From Physcia stellaris (Eukaryota; Ascomycota; Lecanoromycetes; Caliciales; Physciaceae), in assembly GCA_018902385.1 (NCBI GenBank), contig JABSSW010000060.1, forward strand, positions 124,001 to 188,000: a stretch of DNA of 64,000 nucleotides, in the 5' to 3' direction. Numbering within the stretch: position 1 is the first letter of the stretch; each line of letters starts with the position of its first letter. Shown here piece by piece: positions 23,201 to 34,006 of the stretch. The translations under genes were made by a program, and so were the position numbers. The notes under the pieces were generated by a model. It was not told the DNA's origin and made no database searches. It worked only from the letters and a program-made list of their open reading frames with translations.

Positions 23201-24155
23201 ACATGACAATAGATTGAGTTTCGTCGGTATAACTTTTGTGCAGTTTTGAACATGCTTGAAGGCATGATGAGCGACGAAAAGCAGATGAAAGAATGACTAG
23301 ATGAAGAAGACCTGCAAGAAATTTGAGCTCTTCATCCTGTAAACAAAAACTTAGATCCTTACCTACTTCCAAGTCCGACGACTTGAGTGCTAAGTGTTCC
23401 ACAAGCTTCTAATCTAGTGATGCGTGGTCCAATATCATTGACAGACTTCCTGACAGACTCCAGTCCTGAAGTGTTGGTTGTCACTGCCATCAAAGCAAAG
23501 AGATAGATGAAGATGGGGAGAAGATCAAGGACGAACAAGAGAAAGCAAATTCCAGCTAAGTCGGACTTCCGGGTTGTATCATGAACAAAATGAACCACAT
23601 AGGTTGTCCTCGTACTAAAGAGCGGACCATCCTCACTGGAAATGCTCCCTTGTGGTTGAGTCATGAGAAGGATTTGCTTGGAAATTTTGCAACTGATTGC
23701 TATAATTCCGATTAGCAGTCGTGAATCAGGTTTGTATCTGGGAAGCTGATGGTTCGGGATGGATGGATCACTCACGATGGGGAGCCGTAGCGGGCAGACA
23801 TCGCAGATTGACTTGACAACGACCTGGATACAACAAGTGATTACGGGGATGGCCAGATAATTGAAGGGAGAATGTACAGCTTTGGGGACGCTGTCGACAG
23901 AAGTGTTTAGAGGAAGAAACGCAAGTAAATTTCGGTCTAGGCATTCATAGTATGGCATTGAGCAAGCCAAGCAAGTACGTTGTACTGCAATTGTTCATGT
24001 GCTGTTTGCATCGTCCACTGGTACTGACTGCCTAGCCTACTTCCACGGGACATGTAATGAATGGCTCTTAATGGTAGGTCGTATTGGTACGATAGCCTTC
24101 CTTGTTTGCTGTATCCATTTTTTATTTCCTTCAGATTTGTAAGGTGATATAGGGG
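20263..24155. other. Gene-poor accessory stretch with orphan frames
   Basis: Longest frames: 20594-20965 (-, 123 codons) and 23359-23970 (-, 203 codons; the latter has hydrophobic segments, including DLAGICFLLFVLDLLPIFIYLFALM, which could be a membrane span). None matches a known family and none has a convincing start and splice structure. The rest is non-coding, including a T/C-rich patch at 22720-22790 and a CTG run near 23035. Confidence 0.4.
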
Positions 24156-24985
24156 CTAATTCTCCATAGCTGTGTCAGATTCGGCCGTATCCGAATCTTG
24201 AGTCTCCGAAGATGAAGAATCATGGTCTCCTGCTCGTACGATCTTCTTCTTCCCCTTTTTCGCCTTAGCTGATCTCTTCTCCTTAGCTATTTTCGAAAGC
24301 TCCGCGGTGTCCACCCCTAGATCCTCTAAGTACGCCTTGAAAGTATTGTTCTCTGCTCTGAACGAACGATTCTCTCGTTCTAGATCTCCCACGCGTGCAC
24401 GGAGGGTTCTGGTTGACTCCAGCCATAGCTGGGATTGCTCTCTGCTGACGATCTCGTTCGCAACTTGTTTCCGGACCATCTGTAGATGGTCCTGCGCCAA
24501 TGTTCCTAGTTTGAGCTCCAAGAGTCGTAGTGCCGCCATGTATAAGGGTCATGCTTAAGGTCCACTTCAAAAAGTGACCAGTGTTGATCCTGGTTGTAGG
24601 GGAGCAAAATCGTGGTTATGTTGGAGGGCTGCTTCCTATGAGGTGGGAAAAAGCGACCTTGAAAACTTTGTAAATGGATAGGGTCCACCAAGTAGATAGT
24701 GTCTGAACAACATATCATCCTTAAGATCTGAACAATCACATCTCCGACAACCATCTTATTCTCCACAATATCCGATAGCTGATCAACACTCATGTTGTGG
24801 CTTCTAATTCGGTCTGGTTCGAGAAGTCCACCTATTAGGAACGTCGTATTCTCTAGAGGGTCAAATGGGCCAGAGGCTGAGGAAGGCGATAACTGTAAAT
24901 CATTATCATTGTCCGTGAAGAAGGCACGCTCGATAGAGCCGAAGCTTACCTTAAGTAGATTCAAGGCTTGTGATGAGATGATCAC
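24156..24985 (-). pseudogene. Ulp1-like (C48) protease relic with coiled-coil tail, frame-disrupted
   Basis: Two minus-strand frames overlap by about 34 nt. The first (24985-24506, 159 codons) has a Ulp1-type pattern: DTIYLVDPIHLQSF, then TTILLPYNQDQHWSLFEVDL with the catalytic His-Trp, then TWRHYDSW. The second (24539-24156, 127 codons) is in another frame and forms a Leu-heptad coiled coil (LKLGTLAQDHLQMVRKQV to NRSFRAENNTF) ending in a Lys-rich and acidic-Ser tail. Ulp1 enzymes cleave SUMO from proteins; related domains are also carried by some mobile elements. The expected catalytic Cys region would lie downstream of the His and is absent, so this piece is probably inactive. A frameshift at 24506-24539 is the simplest reading. 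Confidence 0.5.
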
Positions 24986-27900
24986 CGGTGTTTACGTCAG
25001 CGAGCCTTCCAAAGCTCCTTGCATCGAATCCTGGTCCATCAGATCGTACGCCCAATCAACTCGGACACCAAAGATGCAAAGAGCGATGAGATAGTAAACC
25101 AACCGTCAGGCACAGCTTGCCTCCAGATGTGCCTCGTCTATTAGACTATTACTGCGAGCCCGCAATGCCATCGCTTCATCACCTCGATCTCTTGTACCTT
25201 CACCTCTCGAAGATCACTCGGATGTGGCGCTTGATCTTGATATGATACTAAATATACTGAAAATTATTCAATAGCATATGATACACAAAAGTCATCAAGT
25301 AAATCGGAAGATCTGAATCAATGAAAAGGAGATCTGAGCTGTAAAAGGCAGAATAAGAGAACAAAGAAGAGTGAATAAGTACATAGACATTTTGTCGATC
25401 GACAGTCACAGCCGATATATCTATATATAGATTCTAGGTCGATCGCTTATCTTTATGAGAACAAGCACATGAATCGCTCATGACTTAAGATTATGAAGCG
25501 GTAGGCTCTTGAAGAGGGATAAAGAATGGATGTTGATGTTGTAGAGACCAATAGATCGTGTAAAGTTACAAACTGTGAAGTCAATGATCTATTTAGAAAT
25601 GGCTTGTCAGACTTCATCGTCCTCGGCGCTGATGAATGCTTTCTGCCTTCTTTGTATCCAAGTTGATGCATCGCTTTAGATATCTTTTCAGTGGCTCTGC
25701 GGACATCATTTTTTCGATTTCAATGTGACATCTCTTGATACAAGGTGGAGATGGCCGTAGTTCATTGCGATTGGATTCTGGTACAGGTGATTGTGATTTT
25801 AGATCCAACGAGTTTGCGACTCTCTGTTGGACAAAAATCTTTGCTCCAGCCATCTTTGTCCTGCCAGTCTTGGCGCAAGGTTAAGCTTCCTTTGAGCTCT
25901 TGACGTTCGAATAAATAGGTAATGTTTTCGATCAGTTATGTCGTTTATCTCTTGACTTTAAGATTTGAATGTAAAAGACAAAGTTGAAAATATGCGAAGT
26001 TTCTTGAACGACACTGTCACTGATCGATAGAGATATTGTTTGTGCTGAGAACATGCTGTCTCGGCGGCCTTCAGATAGTCATGTAAAGTCAAAGTCATAT
26101 ATTGTGCTTAGGTCTCGACAAAGCATATTAGTGGGTAGACTGAATGATTTATCCGTACAGACTTCTCGCATTGATGTCAAAGAACTCTTTGAAAACATTT
26201 CGATAACCTTCGAGAATATCCCGTGTCGACGAAGTGTGTCAGAAAGCTTACACTGCATAAGTTGATGAGATCATGGAGACTCTGATAGAGTTTGCTTCTC
26301 ACAACAGCTCGACGGGTCATCAGAGCGTCACATGCAAGGTCGAGATTGAAGTCCGGATAAATTTCGGGGTAATATTTGGGATGAATGTGTCTAACGAACG
26401 CCTCCTGATTCGTAGCCCGAGTGAGAACACATAATTTGTAAGTAAACTATATAATATAGCAAGTACCCTAGAACTTAGATATCTAAGAAAAGATCATCAT
26501 CACAGTCTCCCAGAAGTGAATGCAAACCTTTGGCACATCATAAGAGAAGAGTGCCAGTTTGACAAATTGAATATTGACTTCGGCGCGTGGCGACAGCTTT
26601 AAGGTTAGAAGTGAGCTTTAGCAGAGTCTTCCCATGGATTGTTACTGTCTCCAGAGCCTAATATAGGGTGCTCTCAGTGAGCCGTGCGCTCTCATGCTTG
26701 AAATTCAAGATAGTTTTCTGAAACGTGGTGCTCAGATCCAGACGACGCATCGCGTCGCTTTATAGATGAAAGAAGCGAAAAGCAAAGCGTGGCTCTGGAT
26801 CGAGTCAGCGAAGGTGGTCGAGGTGTAAGGTAAAACTTAGGAAGGAGGTGAATTATGATTTGTTCTAGATCGGGTTTGACTCTATGCCCTATGACTCCAT
26901 GAGAATGCACTTGTCGGCTTGCGTGAATGTCATATCAGTGCCCATGAGGCGGAAGGTTGATGCGTTAACATCGTGATCGTGCTTAAGATACTTGAGCTGC
27001 TTGGCAGAAGCGAGTGGGTCAATATAGCGGTGAAAGCCGCGTTTGATAGCGATTCGCTCTTTGTTTAGCATTCCGGGGTGGAAAAGTACAGCGGTCGCAT
27101 ACAAGTGACTTATCGAAGGTGCGACGTCACTGTACTTCCAGCCTGTCGGAAAGTGTTTGTCGAGGTCAGAGCCCACAGGACCAATCAGTTTGCAACAGAG
27201 CTTAAATGGCTTCTAGTAGAAACAAGAGAGACAATGATCCAGGTAATCTGAGGCCAAAGTGATCAGTGGCCAAATATCTATCATGAGCAGAAATGGCTGG
27301 TTCGAGCTGCCGTGCTTTGTATTTTGCAACTTGATCGTCGACGCTCTGGAGTTTGCTATTGAGGTCTTGAACCTCGTGATTGACACTGGCGATTTGATCA
27401 GTGGCTGTATAGCGCCATTTTCTTCGAAGATGGAAGAAATTTTTCCATATATCTCCCACATATGGCGCTGTAGGCTCACTTCTTTCAATTTCTTCCTGTT
27501 TGAGGTCTCAGAAGCATAGGGACCGCCTCGTAGCTATTTCTACGCAGCGGTGCTGTCCTGAGGTGCATCAACCGCGATGAAGGAGCGGGCACGAAGTCTT
27601 TTATCTTTCTTGTCGTATGAGAGAGCATAAATGGATTCCTCAAAAATTATCTCTGGAGGTTCTTCGACCTTGAGATACCTGCCTCAGACCGAGGAGTTGT
27701 TCTTTCTTATATGAAGGCCAATAGTAGCAGTGATATAAATCGGTCTTGGAAGGCCTTCACCGCCTTGAGGTACCGAATCAAAATATTGAGAGAGGTAGGA
27801 AATGTTTTACGTTTTGGGGGAGGGAATCCCCACTTCGTAGCCCACGGGTTCCGAGCTGTCAAGGATTTTGGAAATATGATCATGAGAAGAAACAAGAAAA

Positions 27901-29104
27901 GTGACACAATCTGACGAGATTAATATGGTCTTTTAGTATCAATTGAATGTGCCAATGGATAGTGAACGGCTTTTTCAAGTGAAAAGTTCGGGGTTTTGTC
28001 TGGTAAGAGAAGCCAGTTCTGTTCGGCTCCGCTCAATAATTTCAGACAAGCCTCAGTTCAAAGATTCTTGCTCATTTCATTGGAGTATTCAGGATAGACA
28101 GAGCAGTATGGTTGACCAATGTGATGAATCTGTCGTTGTTGGTGATTTGGATTTGAGAAAGCTGAGTGTGTATGCTTGTCAACTTTGGCAAGGAGATCGA
28201 AAGCTTTCTTGCACTGAACTGTGAGTATATATAATGCCGTCGAAGCGTTCGATCCATCGCCATTCACATACTTGTTCGAGATATCTGGACTTGCTAGAAA
28301 GTCAATGATCGCTATGATCATGAGAAACCTTGATGTTAAGCCATTTTAGTCACCCAGTGACATGGTTTCGCGGCATATAATTTTGGCTCGCGTTTGAATG
28401 TAATATTTCGTTAATTCTCTTGCTTGTTCGCATCTTGATGCTGTGCTCTAGCATAGGCATAAAATGCCTGCTGAAGCCCTTTGCACCTATCCATGTGAAG
28501 TATGGCTTTTCAACCTTGATCGACCTCGGGTTGCGTTGGCTGAGTTGAACCTGTCTCAATTTGAGGAATCGAGCTCCGCACTGGTCCTCCGCCTCACGAG
28601 CGATTTCAGTGCGTCAATAGCCGTTTGACGAGCTGCAAATTTTTTTTTCCGGACCTTGATGCTCTTCCTCTTCCTTTCGAATGGCAATAGGTCAACTGTA
28701 ATCTCGTATGCGGTCTTGACCTTGAGGTGAACCCATATTTTCCTGAGTGCGATCTCCAGTACGCATTAACCCAAGGATACAATCGCGAAGTACGCTAGTG
28801 ATTCCTCATGCATGTGTAGCTGTCTCGTTCCGGTTCTCAAGATGGTCCCGTTGTAATGATATGGCACTTAGGATGTGATTGCTAAGCTGGAGTAGGTATT
28901 GAGATGTCGGGTTATTTATTCGGTCAGATTCTGGCGCACTCGTTCGAAGTTACTGATCATGATGGCGGTCGATTATGCAGGATAGCGATCGTAGTGATTA
29001 TATAGAATAGAGATGATGTCGTCTGATTATGGTATCTTTCGACGAATAGTGATTGTTGTTGTGCCGAAACAAAATCAAATTGGAAAGAGTGTATAACGGG
29101 CTTT
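24986..29104. other. Gene-poor accessory stretch, no supported gene
   Basis: Only short frames on both strands (up to about 95 codons, for example 26889-27176 and 27202-27459, both minus). None has a recognised domain. An AT-rich stretch with ATATATCTATATATAG lies near 25420. I see no transposase or reverse transcriptase motif. Confidence 0.4.
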
Positions 29105-29334
29105 TATCCCATGGTCTGGTGTGGTGCTTTCTTGCCTCACATGCATCGCCATCAATACACCCAACATGATAACACGCTTACCCGTGTTTGGCACAAAGCA
29201 TATGGAAACGATCTGAAGAGGATATGAAAGTGACATGAAGACAACATCATCTTCTGATTTCGCCCGAAGTCGGGTATTCGTAGATTTGTCGGTGTATTAA
29301 AAATAAGCACCACTTATTACCAGACCATGGGATG
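29105..29334. mobile_element. MITE copy 2 (same family as 4251-4486)
   Basis: Element 29107-29332 (226 bp). The outer inverted repeats are identical over TCCCATGGTCTGGT at both ends. The left flank is TA (29105-29106); the right flank is TG (29333-29334), most simply a mutated TA. The interior aligns with copy 1 (ATGCATCGCC, ACATCATCTTC, AAGTCGGGTA, AGCACCACTTAT) with small gaps. No coding capacity. Confidence 0.8.
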
Positions 29335-29862
29335 CTGAAATTCAGGAGTCATTTGATACGCGATAATGTTGAGCTTTTTGTTGACAGCCGTAATTGAAAC
29401 ATAAAGTTCAATATGTGAAGTATTTGTTGAGAGAAGCGTTGAGAATACTGTACGCCACAAACTTAATAAGAAAGTTCACAACAGCAGATAAGCTGCTACC
29501 GTTACGTCTGTGTTTGCATTTATGAGACATCAGGCGAACAAACGGGAGGAATTTCTGTACATGAAGTAGAGATTGCTATCAAAATAAGGAATATTGGAAC
29601 ACACTTGTGTGTGCGAATAGAACAAGTCCTTGGAGACACAGCTCGATGAGAAGATCAGGGAAAAGGAAAGCGTTAGAGACAATTGGGGCTGAGGGATATT
29701 GATTGAGACGGCAAAGGGGAGGCTACTCTGAATGAACAAAGTTCCGTTATGCCTTCAAGTACCTAGTAATTTCATACGGAATCGTATATCATCAAGTGAA
29801 AAGTCAAAACCCGCAGCTTCCTAAGTCAGTAAAGACTAACCCAACAGCTCAAGACGCAAATT
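29335..29862. other. Intergenic region, no supported gene
   Basis: Non-coding between MITE copy 2 and the cupin relic; a 69-codon minus frame at 29530-29739 has no features. Confidence 0.45.
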
Positions 29863-30300
29863 CTAAGCTTCACTCTTGACCGGATCCACCGGATTGACTC
29901 GCTGCACAATAAGCGGATCCGCAGGCGTGAACGGAAAATCCGGCAAATCCTTAACATCCTCCACCCCCAACATCGCCGCCATGATCCCCGGTCCCAGCGC
30001 ACTGGCACTAGCCTTGAATCCCACATCCCCCGGCGTCGGCTGATCAAAAAAGATGAGGAATTGAATCTCATCATCCCCAACGTCTTCGATCTGATGCGGC
30101 CAATTGATTGGCACGAAATAGCAGTCCCCAGCCTCAAGGTAGAAAGTCGTAACGACACCATTCGGTGCTAAAAGACTCATACGCCAGAAAGCACGTCTTT
30201 GCGGCCCGTAAGCCCATCGGCAATTTACCTGGTGAAATGGGCAGGTTGGGAGACATCTCAGACAGATCCGTCTTTGAGAACGATCTCTGAATGCATCCAT
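29863..30300 (-). pseudogene. Cupin (RmlC-like/oxalate-decarboxylase type) C-terminal fragment
   Basis: A frame of 145 codons ending at TAG 29863. Residues from about 40 onward are a good cupin second half: RMSLLAPNGVVTTFYLEAGDCYFVP, then HQIEDVG, then FLIFFDQPTPGDVGF, and a tail with FPFTPADPLIVQRVNPVD as in fungal cupins. The first half of the fold with the metal-binding HxH motif is missing. Upstream sequence on the same strand is coding-like in another frame (EIVLKDGS near 30285) before TGA. The piece is truncated and probably frameshifted, so it is not expected to be an active enzyme. Confidence 0.55.
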
Positions 30301-30639
30301 ACATATGAATAGTCCATATTTGTACCAACACGGTTGAAACGTGATGTTAAAGGTGAAGAGGGATCCGTTTTCCAGAACCTTGACATCTTACGTGAGGAGG
30401 AGAGAATGGATTAAACTGAGAGAACCGAGCGTAAATGACCCATCTGAAGGGGGTTGTCGAGTTGGGTTTTCGAGCTAGATGCCAGCGTGCTCGTTGGTCT
30501 AGAAAGATGGTACGCCTCTCCGAAACAAAGCACCATAGAGTGATCTGGGTAAGCTCTTTAGGTCTCGTCCAGTTCCAAGTCAGGTGTCGGTCTACGCACG
30601 TTCCGGCTGTGGACTCTCAGGAATGATGAATCAGGTTCC

Positions 30640-31147
30640 ATGGGATCCCTTGATCACCTTAGCTTCACCACGCCAACCAATGTTGAAGGCTACTCTTCTC
30701 AAGACGAAGTTGATTGCTTCAGCAATGTGAATGACCTCCTTCCCAGCAATTCGAGAGGAAGCGGTTTTCTTTCATCTTGAGGATGCGTGCCAATTCGAGC
30801 AATGAGACGGATCTTTGGCGGTTCCCACTGCTTGTACGTGATCATATGATCTAAGAAAGGTATCCATATTGCACTACTCGGAGTTGACGGCGACATCAAG
30901 TATTTGATGCCCAGATGCATGAGGCGGAAGAGAGAGCTAGATAGGGCTGGTACTGAGGTGGATGGACTGTGAGACCAAGGTACTTCTCGGTCGAAGTGCA
31001 AGGCTAGGTATCATACGAAACGCTTCAAGCCTTGGCCTTTGCGTCGCTGCGTCATTTCCTTATGTAGATCTCGTTCGCCAGGTGTCCGCACTTCCATGAA
31101 AAGGGAGCCATCCGCAAGAATCACGTCTCCATCAACGCGGAGTCGAC
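30640..31147 (-). pseudogene. Unrecognised conserved-looking gene fragment with frameshift
   Basis: Immediately after the ornithine cyclodeaminase stop, the minus strand reads coding-like: DGDVILADGSLFMEVRTPGERD, then a TGA near 31015. A frame from 31001 then contains EPPKIRLIARIGTHPQDERKPLPLELLG. At about 30745 the sense shifts by one base and continues GKEVIHIAEAINFVLRRVAFNIGWRGEAKV to TGA near 30640. Amino-acid composition and codon use look genuine on both sides of the shift. I cannot name the family. It may be a broken gene or contain an unusual intron. Confidence 0.4.
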
Positions 31148-32503
31148 CTAGAAGCCCTCAATCGTCGTGCCGATGTCCTTCTCCCGAGCCACGCCAACGA
31201 TGTCTTCACCCACGCATATGTCCATCAAGCCCAAACCCACGCTCTTGTAGATCACATTGCCGCTCTCGAGCCACCGCCTTAGACCTTTTTCTCCTTCTCC
31301 TCCCATTTCGATTTCTTTCATTGCTGCCTTCTTCACCATCAATAGCTCGCCAATTTCCACCAACTGCTCAGGTTTCAGACCCGCTTGACGCACTTCACCC
31401 GCTTCTTTCATACAGGACTCCAGACTGTCGACAATTATGACTCCGCTCTTCTCGGCATGCTTATGGTGATGGTGTTTGTGATCAGGTGATACTGCCTGTC
31501 GTAAAATATCTGGGTGAAGCTCGACCATATGTGGCCGATAAGATCCGATGCATGAGATATATCTTCCTTTTTTCCTCCCTTCGCTCGAGGTCAGATGCTC
31601 CGCCGGAAACAGTGGGTCGATACTTGGAGTGCAGAGAAAAAGAACGTCGGCGCTTCGCACATGCTCTTTCAGCAGCCGCGTATACTCTCCGTACTCGCTG
31701 CTGACGATGCTTATTTTAAGCTTATCATGCCGTAGGCTAGCCCACTCATCACTGTATATATCCCGCATGAGCTCTTTTGCACGATCGAAAGAGCGGTTGA
31801 CGATATCAATATGGTGGATCGCCGTCCCCTTCAAAAGCAGTGCAAGGCGTATATGCCAATAGGCTTGTTTACCCGCACCGAATACTGTTATATTGTGAAC
31901 ATGTTGTCGCTTGTTGAACATCAGCGTCGAGGCTAAGGCAGTACGGAAAGCCGTAAGCTCTTCGGCCGAGAGAATCGCGTAGGGTGTGCCATAAGGGGTA
32001 AGAAGCGTGAGAGATCCAATGGGGGCGGTGCTTTCCGAAGACTTCAAGGATGGTGGAGGGCGGAAAGAAAGGTTGGATGTACTAGTACTTGGCGAATTCG
32101 ATGTGGTAGGCGTATGTGAGGATTGCGAAGAGACGGTAGAGGGGCGCGAAGGGGACGAGGCATTCGTTGACGATGCAGTGGATGACGAGTGATGGAGAGA
32201 GCTTTTGGCTGATACTGTAGGAGATGGCAAGGGAGGATCGGGCGAGACATCTAGAGAGACAATCTTCATACCACGACTAGTGCTGGTGCTAGCTGGCATG
32301 AAAAGAGTCAATCGGCTATTAGGGGCCGGGATGGAGATTCGCTGAGGTTGATTACTGCTGCAGCATCCTGTGGTTTCCTGGGTCCCGGTGGAGTATTCGT
32401 GCAGGGCTTCGGCCAGATTGTGAGCCATCTCGAGTACCTCATCTTGAGTAAGACTCAGGAGCAATCTCCGAACCTCTGAATCAGAAAGAACCGTAAGAGG
32501 CAT
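31148..32503 (-). CDS. Ornithine cyclodeaminase/mu-crystallin family protein
   Basis: Single exon, 451 residues, ATG 32503, TAG 31148. The N-terminus begins MPLTVLSDSEVRRLLLSLTQDEVLEMAHNLAEAL, the usual start of this family. A substrate-side beta sheet follows (RLTLFMPAS, GMKIVSLD), then a low-complexity Ser/Pro/Thr insert of about 45 residues, then GSLTLLTPYGTPYAILSAEELTAFRTALAS. The Rossmann NAD(P) motif is VFGAGKQAYWHIRLAL. Downstream are VLFLCTPSIDPLF, YISCIGSYRPHMVEL and a His-rich loop (HKHHHHKH). The C-terminus IYKSVGLGLMD matches the family. Members act as ornithine cyclodeaminases, ketimine reductases or in siderophore/opine-like pathways, so the exact substrate cannot be read. It is the clearest intact gene of the 17-45 kb accessory block. 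Confidence 0.9.
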   Translation of the reverse strand: MPLTVLSDSEVRRLLLSLTQDEVLEMAHNLAEALHEYSTGTQETTGCCSSNQPQRISIPAPNSRLTLFMPASTSTSRGMKIVSLDVSPDPPLPSPTVSAKSSLHHSSSTASSTNASSPSRPSTVSSQSSHTPTTSNSPSTSTSNLSFRPPPSLKSSESTAPIGSLTLLTPYGTPYAILSAEELTAFRTALASTLMFNKRQHVHNITVFGAGKQAYWHIRLALLLKGTAIHHIDIVNRSFDRAKELMRDIYSDEWASLRHDKLKISIVSSEYGEYTRLLKEHVRSADVLFLCTPSIDPLFPAEHLTSSEGRKKGRYISCIGSYRPHMVELHPDILRQAVSPDHKHHHHKHAEKSGVIIVDSLESCMKEAGEVRQAGLKPEQLVEIGELLMVKKAAMKEIEMGGEGEKGLRRWLESGNVIYKSVGLGLMDICVGEDIVGVAREKDIGTTIEGF

Positions 32504-33653
32504 TTGGCGCGAGGGTTTTCAAGTCGCCTGGACAAAGAACAAAGATCAGGACGGTGGGAAAGTTATGAGTATGTGATCATATGCTTCAAGCATCTGATAA
32601 GAGAACTGCAAGCAACTGATGTCTGCTAAAGAAAGATTATCATTGTCATCTTACCTAGCTTTATAATACAGACATCACTTGAGTTTCCATTTGATGAAGC
32701 GGGGTCATTGCAAGGAATAGTTCCGCAGGAATCCCAACCTAATATCCGGAGCTATCCTAAGTAGGTATCAATCAAAGTTGAAATACTAAAGTCAAGCCAA
32801 CATTTATTAACATTTCACTTCCAATTCTGTAGATCATTTTACACACGGCGCATCGACCCTCGATATACTAAAACATCTCTTGCTCCTAAGTCTTTACCGG
32901 TTATAATTATGCCACTGTTCAGTAAAGAACTCTCATACAACCCACATGTGTTTATCAGTACAAAGTATCCCGGACTCTCATTTAAGGATCTCAACTACAG
33001 ACCCGGCTGATTGCATGAATGTATCTTTTACGTTGAACCCTCTTTCCAGCTTACATCAACTTTCAAGTACGTTCAATCATTCCCTCTTATGCTACAGTCC
33101 AGTTTGATGTTTGTCTCCTCATTGCCCACAACTGTGTTAGGTTTTTCTAAATGAGCCAAGCTATTTCAATCCAATTGGGTCTTGCCCAGTGTGTTAGAGA
33201 AGACATATTACCTAGAGTTCCCGCTGTTATATCCATAGAATTCTAGAAAGATATCATGTATTGCGCTACGTTTCCGGATGGCTGATCTACTTCTAGCATT
33301 ATGCTTTGTGTAGGCTACGGGTTACTGTCCAATGTCTCGCACTCTACGCAAAAAAACAACTGTATACCTTTCAAAGTCATGTAGAGAAGATCAATCTTTT
33401 TCGCAACCAGGTCTCCATTTTTCAGCGAGTATCACGGCTTCACTCAGTCATGAGTCCCACTTAGTGCATTCCGACCTGATTAATAATTCGTGTAACACTA
33501 CAAAGCCGTCGACTTCACCGGTGGTCTTCTTCCGTCAATCAAGTATACCTACCACTTGGATCGAAGGCGCCGATCCATAACACTCTTCATTTGACGTTGC
33601 CTCAAAGCCAAGATCGCAACACTAGTTCCAGACTTTGTCCGTGGTCAACCAAT
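32504..33653. other. Intergenic region, no supported gene
   Basis: About 1.1 kb of AT-leaning sequence upstream of the ornithine cyclodeaminase-like gene. An 82-codon frame at 33332-33580 (+) has no recognisable feature. Confidence 0.45.
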
Positions 33654-33761
33654 ATGTCACTTCGAGATGATGAAGTAAAGCAAATTAGCTGCAATCACTG
33701 CGGACTGAATCACTTCGTGTGGTTGTGTTACGATAATGCAGAAATTGCAACGGCTCGTTAA
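33654..33761 (+). other. Micro-frame with a zinc-knuckle-like CCHC motif
   Basis: A 35-codon frame from ATG 33654 to TAA 33761 contains CNHCGLNHFVWLC, spacing C-x2-C-x3-H-x4-C, one residue shorter than the retroviral-type zinc knuckle. It could be an exon, a relic of a retroelement gag or chance. It lies 245 bp upstream of the DUF7730-like gene. Confidence 0.25.
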
Positions 33762-34006
33762 ATTAGCGCTAGTTCACTTGCCTGACTCCGGTATAAATCA
33801 CATCGTCGACCCGATCCAGCTCCTCTGCAGCATCGATATCCTGCAGACTTCGTAACCTACGTTGGGCCACGAGCTTTCACGATGCTCCGAACTCGGCTGC
33901 CTCGTCATGAGCACGTGTCGCGACGACCGCTTAAGAAGCAAGCCGTGCACCCTACAAAGAAGTCGCATATCAAACAATTGTGGGTTAGCCACTAAGCCAA
34001 AGAAAT

